A stretch of DNA of 64,000 nt from Muscardinus avellanarius (lineage: Eukaryota > Chordata > Mammalia > Rodentia > Gliridae): positions 26,294,792 to 26,358,791 of the forward strand of contig OY726572.1 in NCBI GenBank assembly GCA_963383645.1. The letters run 5' to 3'. Position 1 is the stretch's first letter, and each line of letters opens with the position of its first letter. Below, piece by piece: positions 51,760 to 62,859 of this stretch. Below the pieces are notes generated by a model that saw only the letters and a list, made by a program, of their open reading frames with translations, was not told where the DNA came from and did not search any database. Made by a program: the position numbers and the translations under genes.

Positions 51760-52960
51760 ACTTAGGTCCAACTGGGCATGGTGACACACATTTATAATCC
51801 CAGTACTTGGGAGGCTAAGACAGGAGGTTCACAGGTTCATGGCCAGCCTCAGCTACTTAGGCCTTCTGCAACTTAGTGAGACCTTGTTTCAAAATAAAGA
51901 ATAAAAAAATATGGCTGGGATATAGCTCAGAGGTAGACTGCCCCTGAGTTAAAAATAAATAAATAAAAATAAAGAATTGGGCTGGGGACATAGCTCAGAA
52001 GTAGAATTCCCCTAGGGTCAAACACACATGCATGCATACAACAACTTGGGTCCAGCTGAGCGTGGTGGTGCATGCCTGTAATTCCAGTATTTGTGAGACT
52101 GAGACAGGATTGCAGGTTCAAGCCAGCCCCAGTGATTTAGTGAGACCCTGTTGCAAACTTTTTAAAAAAAATAGGGGAGTGGGAGGGGTGCGGCTCAGAG
52201 GTAGATTGCCTCTAGGTAAAAAAAAAATGGGGGCTTTAGGAATGCAGTTCAGAGGCAGCCTCTAGGTTCAACTCCCAGTACCAAAAATGAAAGAAAAAAG
52301 AAATGGTTAAGAGAATGTTCCATAAACAAGTATATATATATAATTTTTTTTTCAGTACTAGGGATGGAACCCAGGGGTATTCTACCTACACCCCCAGCCC
52401 TATTTTTTATTCTTTATTTTGAAACAGGGTCTCACTAAGTAGCTGAGGCTGTCTGTGAACTACGATCCTCCTCTCTCAGCCTCCCAAATACTGTGATTAC
52501 AAGAGTGCGCCACCATGCCCAGTTAAAGACTCATATTTTATTAAACATGAAATTTAGGATTAGCTTCTTTTTTTTTTTTTTTTCAGTACTAGGGATGGAA
52601 CCCAGGGGCATTCTACCTCCAAGCTACACTCCCTGTTTTTAGTCTTTATTTTTTAATATTTATTTATTTATTTATTTATTTTTGCGGGTCTGGGAGTGGA
52701 GCCCAGGGGTTTTTGACCTCTGAGTTACATCCCCTACCCTATTTTATTCTTTATTTTAAACCAGATCTCACTGAGTTGCAGAGGGCCTCACTTAAGAAGC
52801 TGAGGCTGTCCGCGAACCACGATCCTCCGGTCTGGGATTATAAGTGTGTGCCACCAAGCCCAGCTTTTAGTTTTTATTTTGAAACAGGGCCTCACTGAGT
52901 TGCAAAGGGCCTCATTAAGTAGCTGAGAAATGCTGGGATTACAAAAGGATTAGGCTTCTT
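51760..52960. mobile_element. SINE cluster downstream of YIPF4
   Basis: Plus copies 51772-51955, 51975-52030, 52053-52225 and 52230-52285; minus copies 52350-52525, 52585-52635, 52685-52868 and 52870-52945. (TTTA)n 52659-52682. Confidence 0.82.
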
Positions 52961-53240
52961 TTTGAAATTTTTTTTGATATGCTGAGGTTGCAATTTGAAG
53001 GTTAATTTAGAGAAAAATGCAGGGAAGAATAAAATGGCAGTAGTAAAACAATTTTCTCCTTCAAATTTTGTATTGTCAATAACCCTGGTTTCAACTTTCC
53101 TATTTTCACTGATTTCTACAAGTTTTACTTTAAAGATATTTATAGCTTTTAGGTACTTTAAAAAATTAATCATCCCCTTTAGATAGTTAAGTGGTATGCT
53201 GATGTAATCACTGATGTTTTAAGTTAGACATTAATATAAA
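52961..53240. other. Unique intergenic DNA
   Basis: AT-rich; no feature recognised. Confidence 0.4.
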
Positions 53241-53247
53241 AAAAAAA

Positions 53248-53459
53248 TGCCGGGCATGGTGGCGCACGCTTGTAATCCCAGCATTCGGGAGGCTGAGACC
53301 TGGAGGATCGCGGTTCGCGGACAGCCTCAGCTACTTAGTGAGGCCCTCTGCAACTCAGTGAGACCCAGTTTCAAAATAAAGAATAAAAAATAGGGCAGGG
53401 GGTGTAGCTCGGAGGTCAAATGCCCCTGGGTTCCATCCCCAGACCCGCAAAGAAAAAAG

Positions 53460-53490
<31 letters not shown>

Positions 53491-54755
53491 TATATCTCCC
53501 AGGTTCAACCTCAACACCAAAAAATATATATATATATTTTTTTTTGGGGGGGGGGATTTTTTGGTGTTGAGGTTGAACCTGGGAGCATTCTTCCTTCAAG
53601 CTATACCCACAGCAATTTTTTATTTTGATACAGGATCTTGTTGCCAGTTGCTGACTAGTCTTGAACCTGTGATCCTCCTGTCTCAGCCTTCCAAATACTA
53701 GGATTATAGGCATACCCCACCATCCCCAGCTGAAAAAGAGTATTTTTAGAAAATTAAGCCAGGTGTAATGGTGCCCACTTATAATCCCAGTACATGGGAG
53801 GCTGAGACAGGAGGATCACAGGTTCTGGGTCAGCCTCAGCAACTTAGACCCTTGCAACATAATGAGATCCTATTTCAAATAAAAAATAAGGCTGGGGCTG
53901 GGCATTGTGTTGTGGTGCACACTTTTTTTTGGGGGGGGGGGTGGTACTGGGGTTCCTGGAAGCCCTTCTACCTCCGGGCTACAGTCCCAGACCTATTTTA
54001 TATTTTTATTTGGAAACAGGGTCTCTTAAGCCAGCGCCCAGCGCGGCTGACTTTGAACCTGCGCGATCCTCCTGTCTCCGCCTCCCAAGCGCAGGGATTA
54101 CAAGCGTGCGCCACCATGCCCGGCTGTGGTGCACACTTTTATTCCTAATACCTGGAAGGCTGCAACAGGAAGATTGTAGGTTGGAGATCAACCTCAGCAA
54201 CTTAGTAAGACCCTGTTTCAAAATGAAACAATCTGACTGAGGGTGTAGTTCTGAAGTAGACTGCCCCTGGGCTCAATCCCCAGTATAAAAAAATATATAT
54301 ATAGGGCTGGGAGTGTAGCTCTAAGGTAGAACACCTTTGGTTTAATCTCAGTACCATACTGCCACATACACACACAAAAAAAAATAAAGAGGAGGAGGAG
54401 GAGGAGGAAGGGGGCAGGCAACGGAAACACACATGAAAAGGAGAAAAGACAATTACCAGGGCATGGGGGTGCTGAGACAAGTGAATCACAGGTTCGAGGC
54501 CAGTCTCAGCAATTTAGCAAAACCCTTTTTCAAAACAATATGGCTCAGACCAGGTGTGGTGGCGCACGATTGTAATCCCAGCATTTAGGAGGCTGAGACC
54601 TGAGGATCGTGGTTTGTGGACAGCCTCAGCTACTTAGGCCCTCAGCAACTCTGTGAGACCCTGTTTCAAAATAAAGAATAAAAAATAGGGCAGGGGGTGT
54701 AGCTCGGAGATCGAATGCCCCTGGGTTCCATCTCCAGACCTGCAAAAAAAAAATA

Positions 54756-54787
<32 letters not shown>

Positions 54788-54830
54788 CATATATATATAT
54801 ATGACTCAGATATATAATCCCCTTGTGTTC
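53248..54830. mobile_element. SINE cluster around the hairpin
   Basis: Plus copy 53248-53460 (gggcaggggg subfamily); hairpin 53496-53585; minus copy 53572-53735; plus copy 53755-53895; minus young copy 53940-54125 nested; plus copies 54126-54290, 54303-54360 and 54550-54745. (GGA)n 54391-54410 and AT tract 54752-54802. Confidence 0.85.
53496..53585. repeat. Perfect 30-bp inverted repeat (hairpin)
   Basis: Arm 53496-53525 (begins ctcccaggttcaacc) is the exact reverse complement of 53556-53585. The 30-nt spacer is (TA)n, T9 and G10. The arms are the ID-like end of a SINE. Confidence 0.95.
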
Positions 54831-54929
54831 AATTAGCAGTACTTCAAATATAGATTATGTATATTTTTAATTAACTTGTAATTAGTAAATATAAAGGTTA
54901 TTAAGAAAATAAGTTAATTTTTTTTTTTT

Positions 54930-55135
54930 TGCAAGTCTGGGGATGGAACTCAGGGGCATTCTACCTCCAAGTTATACCCCCAGCCCTATTTTTTATTCTT
55001 TATTTTGAAACAGGCTCTCACTAAGTTGTGGAGGGCCTCACTAAGCTGAGGCTGGTTTAAAATCTGGTATCCTCCCATCTCAGCCTCCCAAGTACTGGGA
55101 TTACAAGTGTGTGCCACATGCCAGGTTAATTAAAC
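54930..55135 (-). mobile_element. Minus-strand SINE
   Basis: gcaagtctggggatggaactc ... gggattacaagtgtgtgcc. Confidence 0.85.
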
Positions 55136-55600
55136 TATGTTTATTAAAAACTAAACAAGCAAAGCAAAAAGGTCACAATGTGTCCACAGATGATGTGAAA
55201 TTACACAAAGTGATTGTGGAGAAATGTGTCATTTTGAAGGTAGAAAAAGGTGACAAAGTCTTGCTGCTTTCCACATAATAAGCACCTGTTAAATAGTAAG
55301 TGATTGGAATTCTGCATTTTTGCTCTATTTTATAATGATCCTACTTGCTTTTATAGAATTCATTAGTTGCCCAGGTGAAGAACTGTCTTTTAAATTTTAG
55401 GTACCATTTGATGAGACAACCCATATGTTTTATAATCCCCATGTAGAATTTCCTACAATAATTACAATTTCTCCATGGAAAACAGTAAAGGTGTTCTTGT
55501 CTACGGTTATGAGCCTCTATGGTGTTTCTCATATTCAGTCTTCCATGACAAATAGGAATTAGCAAAATCCTTACTTCATATGAAATTCTTTTTTTCTTTT
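55136..55600. other. Unique intergenic DNA
   Basis: No repeat or gene recognised. Confidence 0.4.
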
Positions 55601-55617
55601 TCTTTTTCTTTTTTTTT

Positions 55618-56430
55618 TTTTGGTACTGGAGATGGAGCCCTGGGGCATTTTACCTACACCCCTAGCCCCGGCTATTCTTTATTTTGAAACAGGGTCTCAC
55701 TGAGTTCTGAGTTGCAAAGGGCCTCTATAAGGAACTGAGGCTGTCCATGAACCGTGACTGTCTCAGCCTCCCGAATGCTGGGATTACAAGTGTGCGCCAC
55801 CACACCTGGCTTATGATATATTTCTTAATTAATTATAAAATAATATATATTCTTTGGCCTTATCTGAAGAGCCCACAATCCTGTTCACCCTGTCCTTGAA
55901 AAAAATGTACTACTTCCCTTGCTTTGCCTAAGTTCTTTGACTTTTTTTGGTACTGGTGACTGAACTCAGAGGCTTTCTGCCTCCAAATTAGAGCCCCTTT
56001 ATCAATTTTATATCTTATTTGGAAACAGGGTCTCACTAGGTTGCCGAGACTAAGTTGCTAAGACCTTCCTTGAACCTTCTGAACCTGAGCTCCTCCTGTC
56101 TCAGCTTCTCAAGTACTGGGATAGTTACAAGCATGTGCCCCCATGCCTGGCTAAGACCCCTTTTTTTTTTTTTTTTTGTCTTTTTGGTAGTACTGGGGGT
56201 GGAACCCAGGGGCTTTTCTACCTCCGGGCTACACTCCCAGACCTATTTTTTGGAAACAGGGTCTCACTAAGTTGCTGAGAGCCTCACTCAGTAGCTGAGG
56301 CTGGCTTTGAACCTGTGCAAGCCTCCTGTCTCAGCCTCCCAAGCACTGGGATTACAACCTGTGCAAGCCTCCTGTCTCAGCCTCCCAAGCACTGGGATTA
56401 CAAGTGTGTGCCACCACGCCCGGCTCAGCT
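55618..56430 (-). mobile_element. Minus-strand SINEs
   Basis: Copies at 55620-55812, 55947-56155 and 56183-56428. The last contains the 46-bp tandem duplication. Confidence 0.85.
56310..56401 (+). repeat. 46-bp tandem duplication inside a SINE
   Basis: Copies 56310-56355 and 56356-56401 are identical (start aacctgtgcaagcctcc, end gggattaca/c). Confidence 0.92.
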
Positions 56431-56830
56431 GGGACCCCTTCTATGATGTGAGAATAAGCAGCAGATCGTGGAGCCTTAGCTTCCCCTGAGGTGAACACTG
56501 GGCACAGCCCTGGATTGTTGGGTAGGTTGACCAGAAGTCTATTTCCATAGTCCTGAATCTCCTTGGGGATCTAAAGCCCTCAGGGAGGAGGGAGCCAGGT
56601 ACAGAGAGTTTTGTGCCCTTGCAAATCTTTAGTTTTCCAAGGAGAAAAACAATTCTGGCAAGCCTGTTGTTTGGATTGAGTCCTAGGCAGCAGTACACTC
56701 CTTGCTCTCCTCTTCCTCTGACAGAAAACAGATGTGACATTAGAGCCCAAGAACTCTGAGCTACACCTCCAGCCCTATTTCTTATAGGACTAGGGAAGTA
56801 ACTTGGAGGTTAAAAGTCTTCTCATTGACC
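56431..56830. other. Mostly unique intergenic DNA
   Basis: No gene or repeat recognised apart from a short SINE-like scrap near 56755-56780. Confidence 0.4.
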
Positions 56831-56847
56831 AGATCTGGGACAATTTG

Positions 56848-57067
56848 TTTTTTTTTTTTTTGTTGTTGTTGTTGTTTTTTTTTTGTTTGTTTGGTGGTAC
56901 TGGGGTTCCTGGAAGCCCTTCTTCCTCCGGGCTACACTCCCAGACCTATTTTATATTTTTGAAACAGGGTCTCCTACGCCAGCGCGGCTGGCTTCGAACC
57001 TGCGTGATCCTCCTGTCTCCGCCTCCCAAGCGCGGGGATTACAAGCGTGCGCCACCACGCCCGGCTT
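56848..57067 (-). mobile_element. Young SINE with 16-bp target duplication
   Basis: Full minus-strand copy (gtggtactggggttcctgg ... ccaccacgcccggc) bracketed by gatctgggacaatttg at 56832-56847 and 57068-57083. Confidence 0.92.
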
Positions 57068-57104
57068 GATCTGGGACAATTTGAACAACAAAGTAAAAGA
57101 ATAT

Positions 57105-57279
57105 AGCTGGGCATGATGTTGCACGCTTGTAATCCCAGCATTTAGGAGGCTGGGACAGAAGGATCATGGTTCACGGACAGCCTCAGCTACTCAGTGAGAC
57201 CCTGTTTCAAAATAAAGAATAAAAAGTTGGGCTGGGGGTGTAGCCTCTGGGTTCCATCCCCAATACCTTAAAAAAAAAA

Positions 57280-57335
<56 letters not shown>

Positions 57336-57336
57336 A

Positions 57337-57395
<59 letters not shown>

Positions 57396-57650
57396 GGTAA
57401 AGAGTAAGTCCACAATGAGATAGATATAAAAGAGTGAGCACATAGAACATAGACCGGCACGGCAGCGCACACCTGTACTCAGTAATTGGGAGGCTGAGGC
57501 AGGAGGATCCCAGGTTGGAGGACAGCCTCAGCAATTTAGACTCAACAACATAGTGAGACCCTGTTTCAAAACAAACAAAAAAACATAAAAAGGACTGGGG
57601 GTGTGACTCGAGAGAGAACACCCCCGGGTTCCATCCCCTGCACGCACAGG
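57105..57650 (+). mobile_element. SINEs and long AT/TG tract
   Basis: Copies at 57105-57275 and 57450-57645. (TA)n-(TG)n-(TA)n tract at 57282-57395. Confidence 0.85.
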
Positions 57651-57689
57651 AGAGGCATGAGCCCATGGGATGGGCAGGGAGGGGCCAGG

Positions 57690-57820
57690 GCTGCAGTGTG
57701 GTAAAATGAGAACCTCGTGGCTCTGGGTGGAAGGTATGCAGATCTCACTGTGCTATTTGTACAACTTTTCTATCTGAAATTAAGCCAAATTAAAACGTAT
57801 GCCGGCATTGGAAAATTGCT
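57690..57820 (+). mobile_element. Possible ancient L1 3' end
   Basis: tgtgctatttgtacaacttttctatctgaaatt followed by an A-rich tail resembles the ends of old L1M elements. Weak evidence only. Confidence 0.35.
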
Positions 57821-57899
57821 TTGTTATTAATTTCCAAAATGTAAAAAGTAGTCGGGGCCTGGGTGCTGCGCAGGCGCTCAGGCAGGGAGGGGGCGGCAG

Positions 57900-58430
57900 C
57901 TGTTACAGTGCAGAGCTCCCCCGTCTTTGCCCTTCGTCCTAATGATTAACCTATAGTAAAAGCCTGAGTCAGTTGAAGCCTTTAGCCCTAAAACTATACA
58001 AAGGCAATCAGTGCCTCTGTTTACCTCCTCTCCTCTGTGACCTGGGGATAGGAAAGGCAAACTTTGTGTGCGGCTTCAAAGCACACTAGTTGATGAGCAA
58101 CCAGTACGGCCCAGTACAGTAGAGGCCAGGGCCGGGTAGATGACTGGCCCTGGGCTTAGTGAGCGTGCTGTCCTGGGACGAGGCACCGCCTGCCTAAGGA
58201 ATACGTTCCTAGCCCGTTGCCTTGGTAACACTAATAAGATACCAATACAAAATCTATTTAAAGGTTAGGGTTCCTGGCTTTCCAGCATGCCGCTTCTTCC
58301 TTCTTTATTTCCTACTGATTTTGTAATAAAGACTTGTTAAAGCTGCACTGAGCTGCCTATCACTTTTAATTTTTCTATTCAACAAACTTTAGTTGAATCA
58401 GAAAAAGAACCCCCACCATCTAAACCGTAA
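57900..58430 (+). mobile_element. Solo LTR of an endogenous retrovirus, copy 2
   Basis: Plus-strand relative of 12893-13440. It carries a TATA-like tatttaaa at 58255-58262 and AATAAA at 58325-58330 at the usual LTR spacing, and ends near ctaaaccgtaaca. It is GC-richer and better preserved than copy 1. Flanking atgtaaaaa at 57838 and 58432 may be target-site remnants, but the ends are uncertain. Confidence 0.7.
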
Positions 58431-58455
58431 CACATGTAAAAATTTGAAGTTATAT

Positions 58456-58640
58456 TGCCGGGCGTGGTGGCGCACGCTTGTAATCCCCGCGCTTGGGAGG
58501 CGGAGACAGGAGGATGGCGCAGGTTCGAAGCCAGCCTCACTGGCTGGCTTAAGAGACCCTGTTTCCAAATAAAAATATAAAATAGGTCTGGGAGTGTAGC
58601 CTGGAGGTAGATGGGTTTCCAGGAACCCCAGTACCACCAA
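58456..58640 (+). mobile_element. Young SINE next to the LTR
   Basis: gccgggcgtggtggcgcacg ... ccccagtaccaccaaa, with tttgaagttatat at 58443-58455 and again at about 58651-58664. Confidence 0.9.
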
Positions 58641-58689
58641 AAAAATTTTTTTTGAAGTTATATAAAAGAATACTGCCTAGCACATAACA

Positions 58690-58692
58690 AGA

Positions 58693-58744
<52 letters not shown>

Positions 58745-59670
58745 CTCAGCATGGTGGCACAGGCTGTAATCCCAGTACTTGGGAAGGGGAAGCTGACACA
58801 GGAGAATCCCAGGCTTCAGGCCAGCCCCAGAAACCTGTTTCTTTCCTTTTTAGTTGTTGGTGGTTTGTGGTACTGGGGATTAAACCCAGGGCATTCCGCC
58901 TCTGAGCCACCACCCCCCAACTCTGTTTTATTTATTTATTTTTAATTTTGAAGCAGGGTCTCACTCAGTTGCTGAGGCTGGCTGTGAACCTGTGATCCTC
59001 CTGTCTCAAACCTCTCAAGTACTGGGATTATGAGTATGTGCCACCATGCCCAGCAAGAACTTGGTGGCGCTCGCTTGTAATCCCAGCATTAGGGAGGCTG
59101 AGACGGGAGGATCGCAGGTTCCCAGCCAGCCTTAGCTGCTTAGTGAGGTCCTCTGTAACTTAATGAGACCTTGTTTCAAAATAAAGAATAAAAATAAGGC
59201 TGGGGGCATAGCTCGGAGATAGAATGCCCCTGGGTTCTATCCCCAGTACCTCAAAAGTAATAATAATAAAAATATAAAGATATGGGGGATCCAGGTGTGG
59301 TGGCACATGCCTGTAATTCCAGGACTTGGGAGGCCAAGACGGGAGAATCGCAGGTTCGAGGACAGGCTCAGCAAGCAGTAAGACTGTCATCAACCTGGTG
59401 AGACCCTGTTTCCAAATAAATTTATTTATTTTAAAAATTATTTATTTAAGTATTTATTTTTTGCTATACTGGGGATTGAACCCAGGAACATTCTACCTTC
59501 AAGTTACACCCCAGCCCTATTTCTTTACTCTTTATTTTGAAAGATTCTCACTTCGTTGCAGAGGGCCTCCGTAAGTAGCTCAAGTTGGCCATCTATTTAG
59601 AAACACGATCTCACTAAGTTGCTGGGGCTGGTCTTGTCAAACCTGTGATCCATTTGTCCTAGTCTCCCAA

Positions 59671-59727
<57 letters not shown>

Positions 59728-60310
59728 TGCTGGGGGTGGAACCCAGGGCCCTTCTACCTCCGGGCTATATCCCAGTCCTGTTTTATTTTTTATTTGGAAA
59801 CAGGATTTCACTAAGTTGCCGAAGGCCTCACTAAGTTTCTGAGGCTGGCTTCAAACCTGAGATGCCCCCGTTTTTGCTTCCCAAGTACTGAGATTACAAG
59901 CATGCACTACCATACCTGGCACTGGCTTTCTTTTTAATTTTGAAACAGTCTTGCTAAATTACTGAGGCTGAGCCGGGCGTGGTGGCGCACGCTTGTAATC
60001 ACAGCATTCGGGAGGCTGAGATCCGAGGATCGCGGTTCGTGGACAGCCTCAGCTACTTAGTGAGGCCCTCTGCAACTCAGTGAGACCTGGTTTCAAAATA
60101 AAGAATAAAAAATAGGGCAGGGGGTGTAGCTCGGAGGTTGAATGCCCCTGGGTTCCATCCCCAGACCCACAAAGTAAAATAAAATAAATTACTGAGGCTG
60201 GCCTCAAACCTGGAAGCCTATTATCTCAGCCTCCCAAGAACCTAGAATCCTCCTACTTCAGCCTCCCAAGTACTGGGATTACAAGAGTATGCTTCTACAC
60301 CCCACCTGAG
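58690..60310. mobile_element. SINE cluster
   Basis: (TG)n 58695-58742; plus copies 58745-58835, 59060-59260, 59288-59420 and 59971-60170 (gggcaggggg subfamily); minus copies 58868-59055, 59465-59585, 59586-59675, 59727-59925 and 59930-60300, the last split by the 59971-60170 insertion with taaattactgaggctg on both sides (59955-59970, 60185-60200). (TG)n 59676-59727. Confidence 0.86.
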
Positions 60311-60761
60311 TTGGTTTTTTTTTTAATTACTTTAAAATAATCTAAAAGCATATGATCTTAAAGTGGAAAGTAAAAAAATAGTGTTTATTTGAAAAGAATG
60401 GAAAGATGCTGTAGGCAGATGCTAAGCACGCCATCTGGTTAGCTCAAGAGAAATCCTAAGGGCTTGGATTTCACATTTTTATCAGCCATGCACGATCTAA
60501 GATAAACCTCCCTATGCTAAAAATAGAGAACTCTGTTTGCTCTGCTATTCATAAGTTAGTTGAAAATGGCACTCAATCGCAATGCTTAAAGATCCCATTT
60601 ATCTTATCTGAGAATAAGAATCTATGGTGGCTTCTATTTCTCGAGGTCAGATGTTGAACAGCATATAAGACAATCACACCGGCAGTAGGCAAGGTTGGTA
60701 AAGAGTAGCATCTCTAAAATTAAATAAACTTGACATCATTCAAAATATAATCACACTCAGT
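60311..60761. other. Unique intergenic DNA
   Basis: No repeat landmark and no gene-like frame, free of SINEs. A conservation check would be worthwhile. Confidence 0.4.
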
Positions 60762-61053
60762 GATTCTCAAGCGGGGACAATCTTGCCTCCAAGGGACATT
60801 TCCCAGTGTCTGAAGATATTGTCACCCTGGGGAGGGAGGTGCTATTGGCATCTAGTGGTAGAGACCAGGAATTCTGCTAACTCTAGTACAGCCCAGCTGG
60901 AGGGGGGACGGGATGTAGCTCAGTGGTGGAGGGCTTGCTTAGCCTGTGTGAGCCCTGGGGGCCATCTCCTGTGGGCAAATAAATAAATATCCAGCGATGC
61001 ACAGGGCAGTCCCACACCCAACGATAGCCAGCTACTAAAGCTGAGAAACCCTG
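60762..61053 (+). mobile_element. MER5A-type hAT DNA transposon with ID insertion
   Basis: Landmarks gattctcaagcggggac, agggacatttcccagtgtctg, ggtgctattggcatctagtgg, gatgcacagggcagtccc and gctgagaaaccctgcc match MER5A in order. The ends are inverted-repeat-like (cactcagtgattctc ... aagctgagaaaccctg). A tRNA-type ID element is inserted at about 60905-60990. Confidence 0.75.
60905..60990 (+). mobile_element. ID element inside MER5A
   Basis: gggatgtagctcagtggtgg (A-box-like) then a degenerate B-box region and an (aaat)n tail. Short ccagc repeats flank it. Confidence 0.7.
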
Positions 61054-61119
61054 CCCTACATAAACACTCTTAAAAATTCCAGGGAAAGTGCTTCTGGGAA
61101 CAGAAGACCGCATCTATCT

Positions 61120-61350
61120 CAGCCTTTTTTTTTTTTTTTTTTTTTTTTTTGCAGGTCTGGGGATGGAACCCAGGGGCTTTCTACCTCTGAGCTACACCCC
61201 CTGCCCTACTTTTTGTTCTTTATTTTGAAACAGGGTCTCACCAAGTTGCAGAGGGCCTCACTAAGTAGCTGAGGCTGTCCTCAAACCGCAATCCTCCAGT
61301 CTCAGCCTCCCGAATGCTGAGATTACAAGCATGCGCCACCACACCCAGCT
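61120..61350 (-). mobile_element. Minus-strand SINE
   Basis: Starts with a T-run (A-tail) at 61125-61150, then gcaggtctggggatggaaccc ... gccaccacacccagct. Confidence 0.87.
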
Positions 61351-61730
61351 TATCTCTGTCTTTTATATAAAATATTAACACCTAACCTGTTGTCTGGTAC
61401 AAAATATAATCAATATATCTGTTTAATTAATTGATGAAAAATTCTGAGTAATTTCATGATTTCCCCTTTTATTTTTTTAAAGTCTTTAATTACATTCAAG
61501 AGACATAAGCCCTCATGACATGATCAGCTCTTTTTTTTAAACATGCTTTATATAAAAGATTTTCTTCTTTTTTATATAAATTTTTCTTGGTATATTGTAG
61601 TCATACATCTCAATGGGGTAAAAAAACTTGTGCCCTTTCTTTTATACATGCCCTAAAACAGGACTAGAAAGTGTCCTACTCCATCAGGAAGCTGCCCTAG
61701 TCTCGAGATATCGCAAAGGAACCCGACACA
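61351..61730. other. Unique intergenic DNA
   Basis: AT-rich; no feature recognised. Confidence 0.4.
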
Positions 61731-61734
61731 GTGC

Positions 61735-61914
61735 ATGTCAGTAAATAATCCCAGGCACTTGGAAAGCTGAGGCAGGAGGATCACAAGTTTGAGGCCAGCT
61801 TGGGCAGCTTGGTGAGACCCTATCTCAAAATAAATAACAGAGGAAAGGGGTGTAGCTCAGAGGTAGAATGACGCTGGGTTCAGTCCTCTGTCTCTCTGCA
61901 CACACACACACACA

Positions 61915-61980
<66 letters not shown>

Positions 61981-62452
61981 GCAAAGGAATGACACAGATA
62001 GATTTTATGTAAGAATATAGACAAACAGCTGGGCGTGGTGGTGCACACTTGTAATCCCAGTATTTGGGAGGCTTAGAAAGGAGGATCACAGGTTCTCAGC
62101 CAGCCTCAGCAACTTGTGAGGACCTCTACAACTTGTTTCAAAATAGAGAATAAAATAGGGCTAAGTCAGGCGTGGTGGCACACGCTTGTAATCCCAGTAC
62201 TTGGAAGGCTGAGACGGGAGGATCGCAGGTTCTCAGCCAGCCTCAGTTACTTAGTGAGGCTCTCCGCCACTTAGTGAGACCTTGTTTCAAAATAAAGAAT
62301 AAAAAAAAATAGGGCTGAGGGTGTAGCTTGGAGGTAGAATGCCTCTGGGTTTAACCCCCAGTACTGCCAAATTAATAAATTAAAAAAAAATAGGGCTAGA
62401 GGTGTAGTTCAGAGGTAGAATGCCCATGAGTTCAATTCCCAGTACCACTGAA

Positions 62453-62492
<40 letters not shown>

Positions 62493-62681
62493 AACAGACA
62501 AAATCAGCCAGATGTGGTGGTCCATGTCTGTAATCCCAGTACTCGGAGGATGAGACAGGAGAATCACAGCTGTAAGGAGAGCCTCGGCAAGTAGTGACAC
62601 TCATCAACCTAGTGAGATCCTGTTTTAAATTAAAAATAAGATAGGGCTGGGGGTAGAATACCTGTGAGTTAAATTCCCAGT

Positions 62682-62743
<62 letters not shown>

Positions 62744-62760
62744 TTCAAAAAAAAACAAGA
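61735..62760 (+). mobile_element. Plus-strand SINEs with CA/CT/TA microsatellites
   Basis: Copies at 61735-61885, 62028-62163, 62165-62372, 62392-62450 and 62510-62680. (CA)n(CT)n(CA)n 61900-61980, (AAAT)n 62451-62491, (CA)n(TA)n 62682-62742. Confidence 0.85.
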
Positions 62761-62859
62761 AAAGAATATAGATAACAAGGTTATAGGAAAGTAGATAAAA
62801 AAGAATGTAACAATGTGAGATGTCGACGTGGGTTCTTATTCTTAGCTAATTTTTTTTTG

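Noticed and set aside
57191..57666. Open frames rich in Tyr-Ile and Thr-His repeats
   Set aside because: Translation of the TA/TG tract and SINE sequence.
57878..58060. 60-codon minus-strand frame similar to part of 13091-13423
   Set aside because: The similarity reflects the shared LTR DNA, not a conserved protein.
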